Assembly: GCA_037903355.1 (NCBI GenBank)
Contig: JBAJFE010000042.1
Coordinates: 2,926,001-2,990,000, forward strand
Reading direction: 5' to 3'
Source: Trichuris trichiura
Taxonomy: Eukaryota > Nematoda > Enoplea > Trichinellida > Trichuridae
DNA length: 64,000 nt
Part shown: positions 11,901 to 20,664 of the stretch, in pieces
How positions within the stretch are numbered: position 1 is the first letter of the stretch
Layout of the letters: each line of letters starts with the position of its first letter
Position numbers and translations under genes: made by a program
The notes under the pieces: generated by a model
What the model was told of the DNA's origin: nothing
Seen by the model: only the letters and a program-made list of their open reading frames with translations
Databases searched by the model: none

Positions 11901-14900
11901 TCGTTTCATTACAGGGACCACGACAGACAAAAACGGGAAAAGCCGCAGATTTACCATGCCGTTAAGCAGTGCTGACGAACATTTTTTCTCTCTTCACAAT
12001 CGGTTCGGAGATGAAGGCACAGCTATACGATTTCTTCAAGAAAAAAAATCCCCCACCAACAAAGACTTTCTGCGAAAAGGCATTCTATGAACCTGAGCTC
12101 TTCATTCCAGGCTGTGGAATCAAGAACTCAGGTTTATAGAATGTCCCTTCCCCTCATGTCGACAAGACTCTCTTCTCCTCGAGGAAGTCTCACAGTGGCA
12201 GGGAGTACCCAAGGCAATGGGTTTCCGTGGGCTTATGCCGAGAAATCAGGGAATCCTTCTTTGTGCCCGTTGCGCGCCGTAGTAGGCGGACGTTGATACT
12301 GCTGATAAGACAGTACATTAGGCCCGGCACTACGATCGTTACTGACTGCTGGCGAGGGTACCACAGTCTGTCTCAGGAGGATTACGCTCACCTGAGAGTG
12401 AATCACTCCATAAACTTCATGCACCCTGTGACGGGGGCGCACACACAGACTGTGGGACGCTTCTGAGCATAAGTGAATCGGTCAAACAACCTCCGGTGCA
12501 GCATGCGCCTTAGCGAGCTGGACTTGTACCTGTGCCAGTTCATGTGAAGCGGCATGCTGCGTCCCAATGAAGATTCATCTGACAAAATCTCGGGTAACAC
12601 AGTCACTTGCTGGACGTCTGTATGACCCCCGTTCTGAGTACAATTGTAAATAGAACTATATTATGTAATTACCGTTCGTCGCCTTGTAAGTAGAATTGCT
12701 GTTTTTGTTTCCGGCGACGGGCGTGCGATATGGTATACTGGCGGCGGATGGTTAACTCACCGATAGAATGTGAAGTGTAATTATATAGCACATTTGTGTG
12801 ATTTTATGCAAGGCGAAGTTTAAGTGCGGCTTGTGCTGTACGCCTGAGCTATGGCAGATATACGCAAGTAACGGCTAGCGCGGGTGCTACCTTGACCATT
12901 TTTGTTTAAAAATTACGCTACTTAACGTAAAGCGAAGCTTAATTCTAACCCCATCCGTGCAGCTTCCATCCCGTCTGTAAATTCAAGCGTGTTGAGTAGA
13001 AAAACGCAAATTAGCAAGGTTAACGGAAAAGTTACTTCAAGTAGCTCAATGCAAGCCTCACGTACACCAGATTATGCTGTACAAGTATTTCAACCGCTAT
13101 CAAATCTTAACTTTATTCTATTCGTGCAGTGTTTATCCCATGTTTAGACTCAGATCTCCGTAAGCGTGGAAAAGGAAGACAGGCTAGGTTAAGGGAAAAA
13201 TTAGTTCAAGTAGCAGAATAAAAGTTTTCAGGTGTAACTAACTCTGGAGTACAAGCCTTGTAAATGGCATTACCAACAACGTTTATGTAAAGGAAACAAT
13301 GGCTGCTCTGGGAGAGAAACGTGTTACTTTCGTTTTCTACTGTATGAGCCACAAAGTTTTTAACCTACAGTATGACAAAGCTGCCGCTCCTTGTTTACCT
13401 CCCTAAATTGCAGTATGTCGCTGGAAATTTGTTTACTTACGGCATGATATTACCTGCGTTTCCTTGTTTATCACTCTGCATTACCGTATGCTTGCCGGCA
13501 GATTCCGGACAAAACCCAAAATATTTTTCTGTTACTTCATACCCACTGCTCAACAGGACAATGCCGTAAAACCCATAGATCATTTTGTCCGTCCTAATAT
13601 GGCGACAAAAACCACGGAAACAGGGAGTCCCTGTTCGCATCTTTAACGGGGCATTACACTACTTTGGGAGGTTTGTTCCTAGTGCTTCTTAAAGTTTTAG
13701 AGGGCTAACCGAGACTGCTACTAATATGAACAGGGACCTTTCTTCATAGTTGGTCTTCTGGTTCACGGGTTTGGCTTGTTTGATGTATCTGTAAGTAAAC
13801 TTCAAAGTGCCCTACCAATGAATGGATGAGCAAATTGTTAGAGAAATTACAGAACAATTCGGGTGCCGTACGTTTCGGAACTCCTCTTGTTCCGTCCTTA
13901 CACTGCTGACAACGGACTTACGTCATGGATTCATGAAATTTTTCATCATAGAATAATTATTTATTCCAAAAAGACTGAAGCATTTTGGAATGCATTTGGT
14001 CCCATTATCAACGGAGTCAGAAAATGTCTTAAGGAGGTGAGATGTCTTACCACGAAAGGGAGTTCGTAGCATAAAAAACTGTCTTCAGCATGAGAGACTT
14101 CTTGCTAGCCTCCTAACCGCCCATAGAGGAAATTGACATGAATGTTATATGGCCAAAGAAGTTGTTCAGTATGCACAGGCCTTACATTCAGCAGTTAAAG
14201 ATGTAATCCTAATTCAGCCCAAAAGACTGGGAACGCTTGTGAAGAAAGTACGACGGATGCCTAAAAACTCATGAGTGAATTTCAGTGTGTTAGTTTAGCA
14301 TTGATTTTGTTTTGGCCAAACGCGACAGCTCCTCTTCTTTCTGTAAGTTCTCATCCGTTTATCCAAAACTTATTCCAAGAACGACATGTCAAACGTACTC
14401 TAGATAAAGTACAGAAAGGCCAGAAGGAGAATAAAGGCGGCAAGGAAGAACGACGATGGGAAATACCGGGAAGATGAGAACTCCGAAAGAAGCCCTGGCC
14501 CAGAGAAGCTTGGGAACTCTAGTTTAAACTAGTAAAGCATGAGAATTTGAATCTTACATAGTCGTGTTAATAGAATTAAGTATAATATATCAAAAAGTAA
14601 ACATAAATGCTCGTCGCTCGAAGCAAGCAAAGCAAAATTTATAAAACTGGAACTCAAATATCTTTGTTGTTGTGGCGTGTGGCGGAGCGAAATGAGCAAA
14701 AGATGCACAGTTCCACAGCAAGATCAGCAGAAACAGTAACTATTCATAATCAGCGATGCCTACCTCTTTCGATGAGTTTAACCGTGACTTTACTGGCCGG
14801 CTTGTCTCCGCAAACTAGTTTCCCCTTCACCTGCACTCTTTGCTTTCGTCCGAATGCACCAGAAATAAGCAATGTAACCCACAACAGGAAAAAAGATTTA

Positions 14901-14917
14901 GCTAGTAGAATTCTCAT
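2816..14917 (-). CDS. Transthyretin-like (TTR-like) secreted protein, three exons
   Basis: Complete gene; exons on the minus strand are 14764-14917, 3010-3143 and 2816-2953, giving 141 residues, normal for the family. Exon 1 starts MRILLAKSFF, a hydrophobic signal peptide, followed by the family hallmark VKGKLVCGDKPASKV. Exon 2 carries the acidic stretch with TGNDGSFHLDG and LKIYHRC. Exon 3 carries RRWVIKIPDKYI, DIGTVNLE and the C-terminal cysteine. Splice sites are canonical: intron 1 phase 1 (GTAGGC ... TTTCAG), intron 2 phase 0 and 56 bp (GTGAGT ... TTCAG). An upstream in-frame ATG at 14963 would place extra polar residues before the signal peptide, so I prefer 14917. Intron 1 is about 11.6 kb and holds a palindromic hAT, a Merlin element and several hammerhead-bearing elements. 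TTR-like proteins are secreted nematode proteins with a transthyretin-like beta fold; the ligand of this one is unknown. Confidence 0.93.
3010..3143 (-). CDS. TTR-like gene exon 2
   Basis: Acceptor TTTTCAG, donor CAT|GTGAGT. It completes the split codon from exon 1 (phase 1) and adds 44 codons, including the conserved IYHRC motif. Confidence 0.92.
3144..4059. other. TTR-like intron 1, left part: nothing named
   Basis: Part of the large intron. I see a possible hAT-like terminus near 3402 (CAGTGGCTCCCAAC) but no partner end, and no coding motif. Confidence 0.35.
4060..4290 (+). repeat. Degenerate repeats of a GGCTTATTNTC-type motif
   Basis: Related phrases recur along this stretch (GGGCTTATTTTCC, GGGCTTATTCTC, GGACTTATACT, GGCTTACTTTC, GGTCTTATCAT). 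This resembles the termini or subterminal repeats of some DNA transposons. I cannot assign a superfamily. Confidence 0.35.
5075..5359 (+). pseudogene. hAT transposase C-terminal fragment, left arm
   Basis: Ends in the hAT dimerisation block: SAVTELLSSKRSRLDIVNRG, then RLMVTKMQPNID. The same frame is mirrored on the minus strand at about 6534-6818 in the right arm. No catalytic domain is present. Confidence 0.75.
5799..5836 (-). ncRNA. Hammerhead-ribozyme-like core (intact core blocks)
   Basis: Read on the minus strand: stem I strand CCG, core CTGAAGA, stem II hairpin (GGGTC/GACCC), GAAA with a minimal palindromic stem III AGCT, cleavage nucleotide C, then CGG closing stem I. All conserved hammerhead core positions are present. 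There is one extra C between the core and stem II, as in every copy here. Confidence 0.7.
6058..6093 (+). ncRNA. Hammerhead-like core, right arm (mutated)
   Basis: Mirror of the core at 5799-5836 but with G12 of the GAAA block changed to A. It is therefore expected to be inactive if the left-arm core is a hammerhead. Confidence 0.6.
6534..6818 (-). pseudogene. hAT transposase C-terminal fragment, right arm
   Basis: Mirror image of the fragment at 5075-5359 within the 2.2-kb palindrome. It shows the same dimerisation block and the same C-terminal end. Confidence 0.7.
7125..7385 (-). CDS. Unrecognised GC-rich 3' exon with polyadenylation signal
   Basis: The minus strand has an open frame ending at a TAG (7207-7209) whose last part is GC-rich and codon-biased, unlike the AT-rich flanks: DPPFSVNSVRRQAALPGRKP, then FYPTNFGRDRSC and a serine/proline-rich tail. 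An AATAAA lies 77 nt past the stop (7125-7130). The upstream boundary is uncertain, because the frame becomes low-complexity above about 7385. It lies inside intron 1 of the TTR-like gene on the same strand. It could be a nested gene's last exon or a retrocopy fragment. I do not recognise the family. Confidence 0.4.
7630..8200 (+). pseudogene. Ty3 integrase C-terminal remnant
   Basis: A plus-strand frame reads PHSALAFSPAEILLR and then RLDDLHQDL, the end of a Ty3/Metaviridae integrase just past the catalytic core. It decays into stops after about 7790. No LTR is visible nearby. Confidence 0.6.
8208..8580. other. Open frame without recognisable motif
   Basis: A 112-codon minus-strand frame (8208-8546) has no domain I know and no supporting splice context. 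I do not call it a gene. Confidence 0.3.
8596..8634 (+). ncRNA. Hammerhead-like core
   Basis: CTGAAGA, an imperfect stem II, GAAA, AGCT, cleavage A, then CGG. The core blocks match, but stem II (GG/CC with a bulge) and stem I are weak. Confidence 0.45.
9130..9303 (+). pseudogene. hAT transposase C-terminal fragment
   Basis: The last 55 or so codons of the frame read as a hAT dimerisation end: SLLAKKSYRLQIAHRGDFRL, then LTNIELDV. Nothing upstream belongs to it, so it is a short remnant inside TTR-like intron 1. Confidence 0.6.
9304..10069. other. Intronic sequence, nothing named
   Basis: AT-rich stretch of TTR-like intron 1. I see no motif here beyond possible outer continuation of the Merlin arm that becomes clear at about 10070. 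Confidence 0.3.
11539..11572 (-). ncRNA. Degenerate hammerhead-like half
   Basis: On the minus strand the stem II hairpin (GGAAC/ATTCC), GAAA and AGCT survive, but the CTGANGA block is lost. Confidence 0.4.
11787..11823 (+). ncRNA. Degenerate hammerhead-like core
   Basis: TTAGACGA in place of CTGANGA, then a good stem II (GGAAC/GTTCC), GAAA, AGCT and C. It faces the copy at 11539 on the other arm. Confidence 0.4.
13705..13910. mobile_element. Hammerhead element fragment (subfamily of 43347)
   Basis: Shares the leader (CTGTAAGTAAACTTCAAA, then a GCCCTACCAATGAATGGATG-type stretch) with the complete copy at 43347-43644. It ends in a degenerate core on the minus strand at 13866-13904 (good stem II GGAAC/GTTCC, GAAACGTA, but AAGGA in place of the NGA core). 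The second arm is missing. Confidence 0.5.
13911..14763. other. End of TTR-like intron 1, nothing named
   Basis: Short open frames (for example 14271-14477) lack family motifs. I see no transposon ends. Confidence 0.3.
14764..14917 (-). CDS. TTR-like gene exon 1 (signal peptide)
   Basis: Codes for 51 residues plus one base of the next codon. It includes the start codon at 14915-14917, a hydrophobic core LLWVTLLISGAFG and the first family block with one cysteine. The donor is GAG|GTAGGC. Confidence 0.92.
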
Positions 14918-16354
14918 GGTAGTAGTTTGAAACGCTTGAAACTTCTGCTGCTGCGACTGATTCAACGGTGAAAATTAGCGGGTCTGCTCGCCGTCTTGAT
15001 ATAGTGCTGCCAGGTTTCAGCGTGCCCTTTGTTTGTTCCAACTTGTTCAATCGCTCAGTGATTGGCCAAATCAAAGTTGAGAAAATAGTTGACGAAGTTG
15101 TTCAAAATAACCTTTCTAGTTTTCGCACCAATCTGTCATCATACGCGGAACACTTACAGGCCGTTAAACGGAGAATCTATTACTACAAGGAAAGGGTAAA
15201 AGCGAAGCCCTCGAAGCTGTTTCCGCCTACGGCGCTAAACACATTTTTACAGCTTCATACTATTCTTAAGTTAGAGGACTCAACATTTAACGGTTTCAGC
15301 AATATTTCCCTGCGGCATGAAACTTAACCTCCCCAAAAATTACCTAGCTTTCAAATGCACAGTCATCTTTCCTGAATCGCAAAGCAGCGAAAAGTTTGTT
15401 CAAGAAAATAGCATTTAACTATAACTTCATGACGCATAATTTTAGGCTATGAATTTTGACGGTTACGCACACTACCGTCATACTTTAAGCCATCCTGTTT
15501 TGCCCTTAGATAAGCGTACGCCTAAACATAAGGCTTACATTTTGGCGTAGGCTTAGGTTGAGGAAGGACGGAATAGTCCTGCATGCTCGCGAGCAAGGAC
15601 AGAACAGGATAGTAGGCACTCTTGATGGCACGGGATTTGCACTTGTCAGACGGTAGGGACGCACAACCCACAAGTGCCATCATTTTTTTCTTTCTTTTAT
15701 GGGTTTTAACCCCCGGAATTGCTAAAAATATTTACTTATTCCAACCGATTGGTCATTAGATAAACGCATTCAGCGTATTCGTTTGGTAAGGTAAATGCAG
15801 CCAATTCGATTACCGCGGCTGTGTTTAATGCATTTTTTCTGCTAGAAATGTATGTATCATCCGTCTTTCTTCTCCTTCTAGCCTTTCTGTACTTTATTCC
15901 GCTTGGCCGGTGAGATACAGGATGCCCCTTTTTGACTTAATTGAATTTTAAATTATCTATCACCTAATCAATTAGTCTTGAAACTTCCCATCGTCAGATA
16001 TAAATTAAAAAGTAAACATTCAGTGGAAAAAGAACTGTCCCAGGAGACGGAGGCAGCAAGGAGCTGCTCGTCCGTCTGTTCTAATTGACTTTTTAAAATT
16101 AAAGATGGCATGTAAGCCGTACTATTAAGCTGTAAAAAAAAATTTGAGTTCTAGGAAATCGACATTTGGCAAAACCTTAAACCAGCATTTCATTTATCGA
16201 AAAATTTGGCACCTGCCAGCAGTCTTCTGCAATGGGTTGCGCGAACAGGATTCTACGTAGACTGTTGTTCAGCGCAGCTCAACTCAGGTCTTTGTTGATT
16301 TTATCTCTCCCCGTGCCACCAAAATGACGTCACTACACCATTCCGTCGTTTCTT
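14918..16354. other. Upstream of the TTR-like gene; no gene recognised
   Basis: Expected promoter side of the TTR-like gene. A 119-codon plus-strand frame at 14968-15327 has no family motif. Near 15480-15560 there is a hairpin-forming stretch with CGCCTAAACATAAGGC and an opposing GGCGTAGGCTTA. Phrases such as ACAGGATGGCCGACAGA near 39950 and 60985 recall it, so a small Merlin-derived fragment is possible. Confidence 0.3.
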
Positions 16355-16588
16355 TCACAGGACAGGACAAGTAACACTGTCCTGAACAATCTGCTTCAAC
16401 TGCACTCGCAACTTCTCTCGACATTGCACGACTACCTGACGGAAAGTTGAAACTGCATGCTGCCCTGTACCTTTGAGATAATCGGGATTCCTGTTGCAGA
16501 CATGCATAACTACGTCGGTATCAGTGCCATTAATTAGATCGATTTCAATAGATCCAATATCGCTTGGCTCGTAGCAGTCGGAACCCAT
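16355..16588 (-). CDS. Unrecognised open frame, possible exon
   Basis: 77 codons with ordinary, balanced composition (includes IGSIEIDLINGTDTDVVMHV and GTGQHAVSTF). This looks more protein-like than neighbouring frames. There is no recognised family and no convincing splice partner. It may be an exon of an unseen gene, a pseudogene or chance. Confidence 0.25.
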   Translation of the reverse strand: MGSDCYEPSDIGSIEIDLINGTDTDVVMHVCNRNPDYLKGTGQHAVSTFRQVVVQCREKLRVQLKQIVQDSVTCPVL

Positions 16589-17093
16589 GACGAAGCGTAC
16601 CCGTTGAATCAGACGGAGACATATAGACCCATAATGGCATACCAGAACTTCACTGAGACCACGAACTACGCAACAGACTTCTACAGAACACTACCCCTGG
16701 CCCAGGCTTGCTTGAAAGGAGATAAAAAATTTGCGGTCGGTTTAATTGCTCGAGGAGTTTGAGATCGGTTACTAAAAGGTATGATGCACTAACGAGTGCA
16801 GTAAAGGTATGATGTTTCTGCCGAAGCGAAGCTTAAAGCGCGCGGGTTTCCAGTCAGCAACAGGTTGACGCGACGTGGCTGGCTGCTTCTTTTCTTAACG
16901 GTTTTAAGTTTTCTTGAGCATCAATCTTGCTGCGAATACTTGTTTGCTCAAATGTGGCAGAAGCAGTCGTGACAACTGGCTACAGTTGCACGTCCCTACC
17001 GAAGTCACATTCCTGCCGTTATTCTTTGTTGGTAAACGGATTGTTCCTGTCAGGCGGCAAAAAGCGATGAAGAGATAAGCGAATGCGATGAAA

Positions 17094-17132
17094 CTAGAGG
17101 TTTCGGAACACTACTGTTTCCATCTTCAGTGG
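17094..17132 (-). ncRNA. Hammerhead-like core
   Basis: Minus strand: CTGAAGA, stem II GGAAAC/GTGTTCC, GAAA, CCT, C. The core blocks are intact, but stem III (ACCU) and stem I pair poorly. It has T, not C, as the extra base before stem II. Confidence 0.45.
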
Positions 17133-17267
17133 TATAGCATAGGCCTATTCACCACCACTGAGGTCGGAAATAATAGCCTTAACTTTTCTCTCGAAAACTC
17201 TTCTTAACGAGTCCGTAGATTTTCATAGTAAAGTGATTTATTAAATAGTTAGCCTGTTCATTACTCA

Positions 17268-17400
17268 ACCTAAACAACAAACCGAATCTTTCAAGTTGCT
17301 TCGTCACTCGTTCTCAGCAGCGAAATAAGAAAGAAGAGTCTCTTTGTCTTTTTGAGGACAGGTGACGGAGAACCCTGAAAGATTCGGTTTGTTGTTCAAA
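17268..17400. repeat. Short inverted repeat
   Basis: AACAACAAACCGAATCTTTC at about 17274 faces GAAAGATTCGGTTTGTTGTT ending near 17396, around an internal loop that also pairs (GTCAC/GTGAC). It may be a remnant arm pair of the palindromic elements described elsewhere. Confidence 0.5.
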
Positions 17401-17741
17401 ATGAATGCTGAACGGGTTAATGGTAAAATAAAATATTTTACTATGAAAACCTGCAAAAGTAGTTACAACGGGGAAGCTCCTTGAAAAATGGAAACTCTGG
17501 AAAGTTGAGATCATTCCCTTGTATTTATAGTATGATTCAGGCGGAGCAACCTTAAAATGACAAGCTATTTAAAGTTTAAAACGCTCTAATTCAGAATGTG
17601 GATGTTAAGGTTTGTGAAGGTTGCGTGCAGACGTTCAAAGTGGAGCTCAATGCTAATACTTGGAAAACAGGAAAACGGTGGTACAGCAATTGAATGTTTA
17701 TACCGAGGAGTTTCACTCATGGATATACGTGATTCTGGTAT

Positions 17742-18386
17742 ATGGAGGTGAAAATGCAATTTAACTTTCAGAGGCAAACAAATAGCACACGAAATACTGA
17801 CGCGAGCATGCAAGATCCTCTGGCTGATAAACAAGCTAGCCATGAAAGCAGACTAAGTTTTCCATTGCGTTTGGTGCATAAGTGGACCTGGTGGTACCAT
17901 GAGCCTGACAACAGCCAGAATGATCACTGGGTCTATAGATTACACAATATCTCAAGCATCACGTTTGCTCAAGATTACTGGCGCTTGTGCAATAATTTAA
18001 AGTCACCGTCAGAGTTGCCCATTGGCGCTGATTACTATATCTTGAAATCTGGAATATCTCCCATATGGGAAACTCCAGCTAACGAAAGAGGTAGCCAAGC
18101 GCTTCTCATTTTGAGACGAGAGGAACCAAACTACACCCGAACTGTGGATGCGTGTTGGCAGCAGTATAGTATTGCAGTATTAGCTGGGCAGTTTGCTAAC
18201 CATTGCGCTTCTGTGAATGGCACCTTCGTCCGCGTGCGTATGACGCTGTTTGAGGTAGGTTTCTGGATCCATTCAGAAGCTACACCTCAAGAACGTGACA
18301 TTATTCGGGAAGCAGCGAGTGCTTTGTCTGAAACAGCTGGATGCGTTAAGTGTTTACCTCATAATACTGATATTACGTTCCTCTGA
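17742..18386 (+). CDS. eIF4E-family cap-binding-like protein, single exon
   Basis: 214 codons, uninterrupted. The eIF4E fold is clear: FPLRLVHKWTWWY opens the core, W63 matches human W56 (first cap-stacking Trp), AQDYW with W80 matches human W73 (4E-BP/eIF4G surface), SPIWE with W109-E110 matches W102-E103 (second stacking Trp and guanine contact), and R166 matches R157. Spacing between these is preserved (17, 29 and then 57 residues). Differences: human R112 and K162, which touch the cap phosphates, are Q119 and E171 here, and the residue after R112 (W113) is A120. The C-terminus is also short. ATG at 17742 is used; a second ATG at 17754 is possible. The lack of introns and the repeat-rich surroundings suggest a retrocopy that stayed open. 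It may bind caps weakly or act like the 4EHP class; activity is inference. Confidence 0.85.
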   Translation: MEVKMQFNFQRQTNSTRNTDASMQDPLADKQASHESRLSFPLRLVHKWTWWYHEPDNSQNDHWVYRLHNISSITFAQDYWRLCNNLKSPSELPIGADYYILKSGISPIWETPANERGSQALLILRREEPNYTRTVDACWQQYSIAVLAGQFANHCASVNGTFVRVRMTLFEVGFWIHSEATPQERDIIREAASALSETAGCVKCLPHNTDITFL

Positions 18387-18949
18387 AGTTCCTGGATGGA
18401 TCAAATGTGTGAGTAGCGCATAGTTAAGTTTGGTGGAAAACTCATAGAAAGCACTTAAAAGTGCGCTCGTTGGAAGTTGGAACGTTGTACCCAACATCAG
18501 CATTGAAGTCACTTAATATAATGCATGGTCAGGACAGCATTCTTTTGTAATGGTGTGGATTCCGCTGTTACTCACAAGTGAATTTTTGATGGCTGCACTC
18601 TGAGTTCTTCCGCACGCAAGGAAGCGCTTTTATATTGACCAATAATCAATATAAGTTATGTTAACCGCGTTATAGCTTTCTGTGAGCAAAAGATATTTTG
18701 ATTGCGATTAGTGTTTGAAGAGTTTCTGACAATTTTTCTTGACTCTGAATAACAGTAGAATTTTAAAGCACTAAAGATCTTTACTGTGCCAAGTGAAGAG
18801 GAACTGTTATAAATTTACATTTGTTATTAAATTACACATTAGATGAGCATTTATTATCAGGTATTATCACAGGCAGGATGAGTCCGAACGGGCTTGAATG
18901 GTTTTATTGTGTATTTATGTGCTAGAAATGGCTGCACCAGTGCCAGGAT
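18387..18949. other. Intergenic, nothing named
   Basis: AT-rich sequence downstream of the eIF4E-like gene. No strong polyadenylation motif or transposon end that I can support. Confidence 0.3.
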
Positions 18950-19245
18950 CTGATGATCACGAAGCAAAATCCGTCCATGGGTGCGCGGCCTGGAGAGCGG
19001 CACGGGGGCTCAGACTCAACAGCGACATGGGGACCTAACATCGACGGCTTGCCAGAAAAACTGGCAAGATCAAGACTAGCACCTTTCCACCGGCCTGCTT
19101 CTCAGTAAGCAAATCAAGTGATGGCTCAAGAACCTGAGGTCCATGGGAAGGCGAAGGGTAGAGGTCATGGAAAGCTGTACATACGCGTCTCGAGTCCAGG
19201 GTGTTCAGTCTATCGCTTTCGTTCGTGCTTCTGGTTTATAGCTGT
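18950..19245 (-). repeat. Inverted-repeat partner of 21375-21640, LTR-like
   Basis: On the opposite strand this matches 21375-21640: for example GGCGAAGGGTAGAGGTCATGG here versus the complement of CCACGACCTCTGCCCTGCGC there, and AAGCCGTCGATGTTAGG versus AGGCCGTCGATGTCAGG. It abuts the LTR at 19251. The second copy interrupts a reverse transcriptase, so both may be solo LTRs of one family in opposite orientations. Confidence 0.5.
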
Positions 19246-19250
19246 ACCAC

Positions 19251-19626
19251 TGTGGCAATGCCGGCCAGTGAACCGGAACCCCCTCAGGGCGCAGTGGGAT
19301 GACGCCTCGCACTGCCTGGCGTCGACATTTTCCTCCCTATGGTGCAAGGGATGCGACCCTATCGAGTCCGCTTCTAGCGGATGAGGTCACTTCCTCAATG
19401 ATGCGCGACACCGCTTCAGGTTATCGACCAACGAGTCGTTCACCCAAGAATGGCCCCAAATTCGTCTACATAAGATTACGGGAACTGTGATGTCAGAGAG
19501 TCTCTCCGTCAGTCTCTCCCTGATCGTACGACCGTTCCATCTTCGTCTTGCATCCAGTCATCACCTCAGTGTTCCGTGTTAATAAACCAGTACTCTTTCG
19601 TATCGTCCCTGCGGCATTCGTCTACA
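19251..19626 (+). repeat. 5' LTR of the decayed Ty3-like element
   Basis: Starts TGTGGCAATG and ends GTCTACA. It matches the inverted solo LTR at 29645-30019 throughout, with scattered substitutions. It contains AATAAACCAGTACTC, a likely polyadenylation region. Confidence 0.75.
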
Positions 19627-19642
19627 AGCTATCGAGGCATTA

Positions 19643-20383
19643 ATGGACGGAAACCAGACTGATAAGTCCCTTGACTTGTGGCTGATCCCGGAATATGATG
19701 TATCAGGAAAACGGGCGACCACAGAATGGATCGAGCAAGTAGGGCTACTGTGCAAGCTGCGCGGGACCGTCGATACCGCAAACATCATAGCCCTTCGCCT
19801 CAGGGGCGGTGCCCTCGCCGTGTTCCTCCAGTTACCGGATGAGGAAAAGAGGAGTGCCGTTAGGCTGACGGAAGCTCTATTAACCGCCTTCGCAGCCGAC
19901 CCCTATGATGCCTACGGGGAGTTCATCATAATAATGCTCACCGCAGAAGAAGCGCCAAACGTCTTTCTGGCTGCCCTGCTAAGGTTGACCTCATGTTTCT
20001 GTGGTGTCCCTGAGAAGGCACTGGCATGTGCCTTCGTGAGTAGCCTGCTGGAAAATCTCCCAAAACTGCTGAAAGCTGGAGCACGTATGGATGACCTTAG
20101 CTTGAACCAAATCGTGGGACGCGTTCAGGCGATCGTCAAAAACGAGCACCCCATAGGCGTTCAGGATGTATGTCTCAGCGCCAGAAACTTCAAGGCGCGA
20201 TCGCAAACGGAAGGCTCAGCACGACAATGCTTCGCATGCGATGGTTTAAACCACTTCGCGAGGAACTGTCCAACTCGAACTCAAGGACAAAGGCATGACT
20301 ACAAAAGTAAGAGACCTGATTACGAGCCACAGACGCGAAACCACCGTCGCAGAAGATCTGGCGCAACGAATCCCAAGCTTTAG
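19643..20383 (+). CDS. Gag of the decayed Ty3-like element
   Basis: 246 codons starting just after the LTR. The C-terminal part has one CCHC zinc knuckle, CFACDGLNHFARNC (about residues 194-207), followed by a basic tail. It binds RNA in the element's particle. The frame is open to its stop, and the protease lies in another frame right after it. Confidence 0.75.
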   Translation: MDGNQTDKSLDLWLIPEYDVSGKRATTEWIEQVGLLCKLRGTVDTANIIALRLRGGALAVFLQLPDEEKRSAVRLTEALLTAFAADPYDAYGEFIIIMLTAEEAPNVFLAALLRLTSCFCGVPEKALACAFVSSLLENLPKLLKAGARMDDLSLNQIVGRVQAIVKNEHPIGVQDVCLSARNFKARSQTEGSARQCFACDGLNHFARNCPTRTQGQRHDYKSKRPDYEPQTRNHRRRRSGATNPKL

Positions 20384-20391
20384 GGAAACGA

Positions 20392-20628
20392 GTGCGGGGA
20401 AGAGCCGCCGGCGCCAACATCCTCTCCTCGCAGACTATGATAGGGGCGCTGCCGATCGTCCAAGTGGAGGTCGATGGCGTGGAACGAAACGTTTTGGTGG
20501 ACACTGGGTGCTCAAAATGTGTCGCTCACGTTTCGTGCTGCGCAAGCTGGAAGAAAAGCCCGGCTAGCATGGTTGCGGTAGACGGTAGCGAGATACGATG
20601 CCAAGGCTTGGGAACGGTGCAACTATAG
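20392..20628 (+). pseudogene. Aspartic protease fragment
   Basis: Contains the retropepsin active site as VDTGCSKCV, preceded by VQVEVDGVERNVL. It is broken at 20628 by a stop, before the conserved glycine-rich second half (ILGRNAV, which appears in the next frame at 20690-20715). Confidence 0.65.
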
Positions 20629-20664
20629 TCGGCTGTAGGAGGCTGGGCTAGAGTCGATGTCATA

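Larger units (their letters stand above)
11361..11958. mobile_element. Hammerhead-bearing palindromic element in Merlin
   Basis: Arms (about 11395-11555 and 11805-11958) are inverted repeats around a spacer that is itself a copy of the Merlin arm. The left end carries the tail module (minus strand ATGAAATATC..., translating [13 protein letters not shown]). The right arm stops exactly at the ATG. Flanking direct repeats 11346-11360 and 11959-11973 match at 12 of 15 positions (CCACTGAGCAGTGCT / CCGTTAAGCAGTGCT). Removing the insert rejoins the Merlin frame. Confidence 0.75.
11250..12640 (+). pseudogene. Merlin (ISXO2-like) transposase, split and decayed
   Basis: The N-terminal part near 11281-11360 resumes at 11974 after the nested element, with a block GDEGTAIRFLQEKKS equivalent to the start of the other Merlin copies. 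The catalytic part (12227-12466) reads CREIRESFFVPVARRSRRTL, GTTIVTDCWRGY and NHSINFMHPVTGAHTQTV. These hold the family's metal-binding Asp and the NHS..F....GAH signature. A stop follows GRF where family members continue to the third acidic residue, and frames shift before that. Confidence 0.75.
10070..13520 (+). mobile_element. Merlin-type element with very long inverted repeats
   Basis: Arms at about 10070-10900 and 12640-13520 are inverted copies (for example GTCATACTGT at 10146 faces ACAGTATGAC ending at 13376). They flank an ISXO2-like transposase remnant (about 11250-12640). A third partial copy of the arm sequence sits at about 11570-11790 inside the nested hammerhead element. Several diverged spots in the arms imply an old copy. 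Exact termini and a target duplication could not be fixed by eye. Confidence 0.65.

Noticed and set aside
14968..15327. 119-codon open frame as a gene
   Set aside because: No recognisable domain; it overlaps the likely promoter of the TTR-like gene and could be chance.
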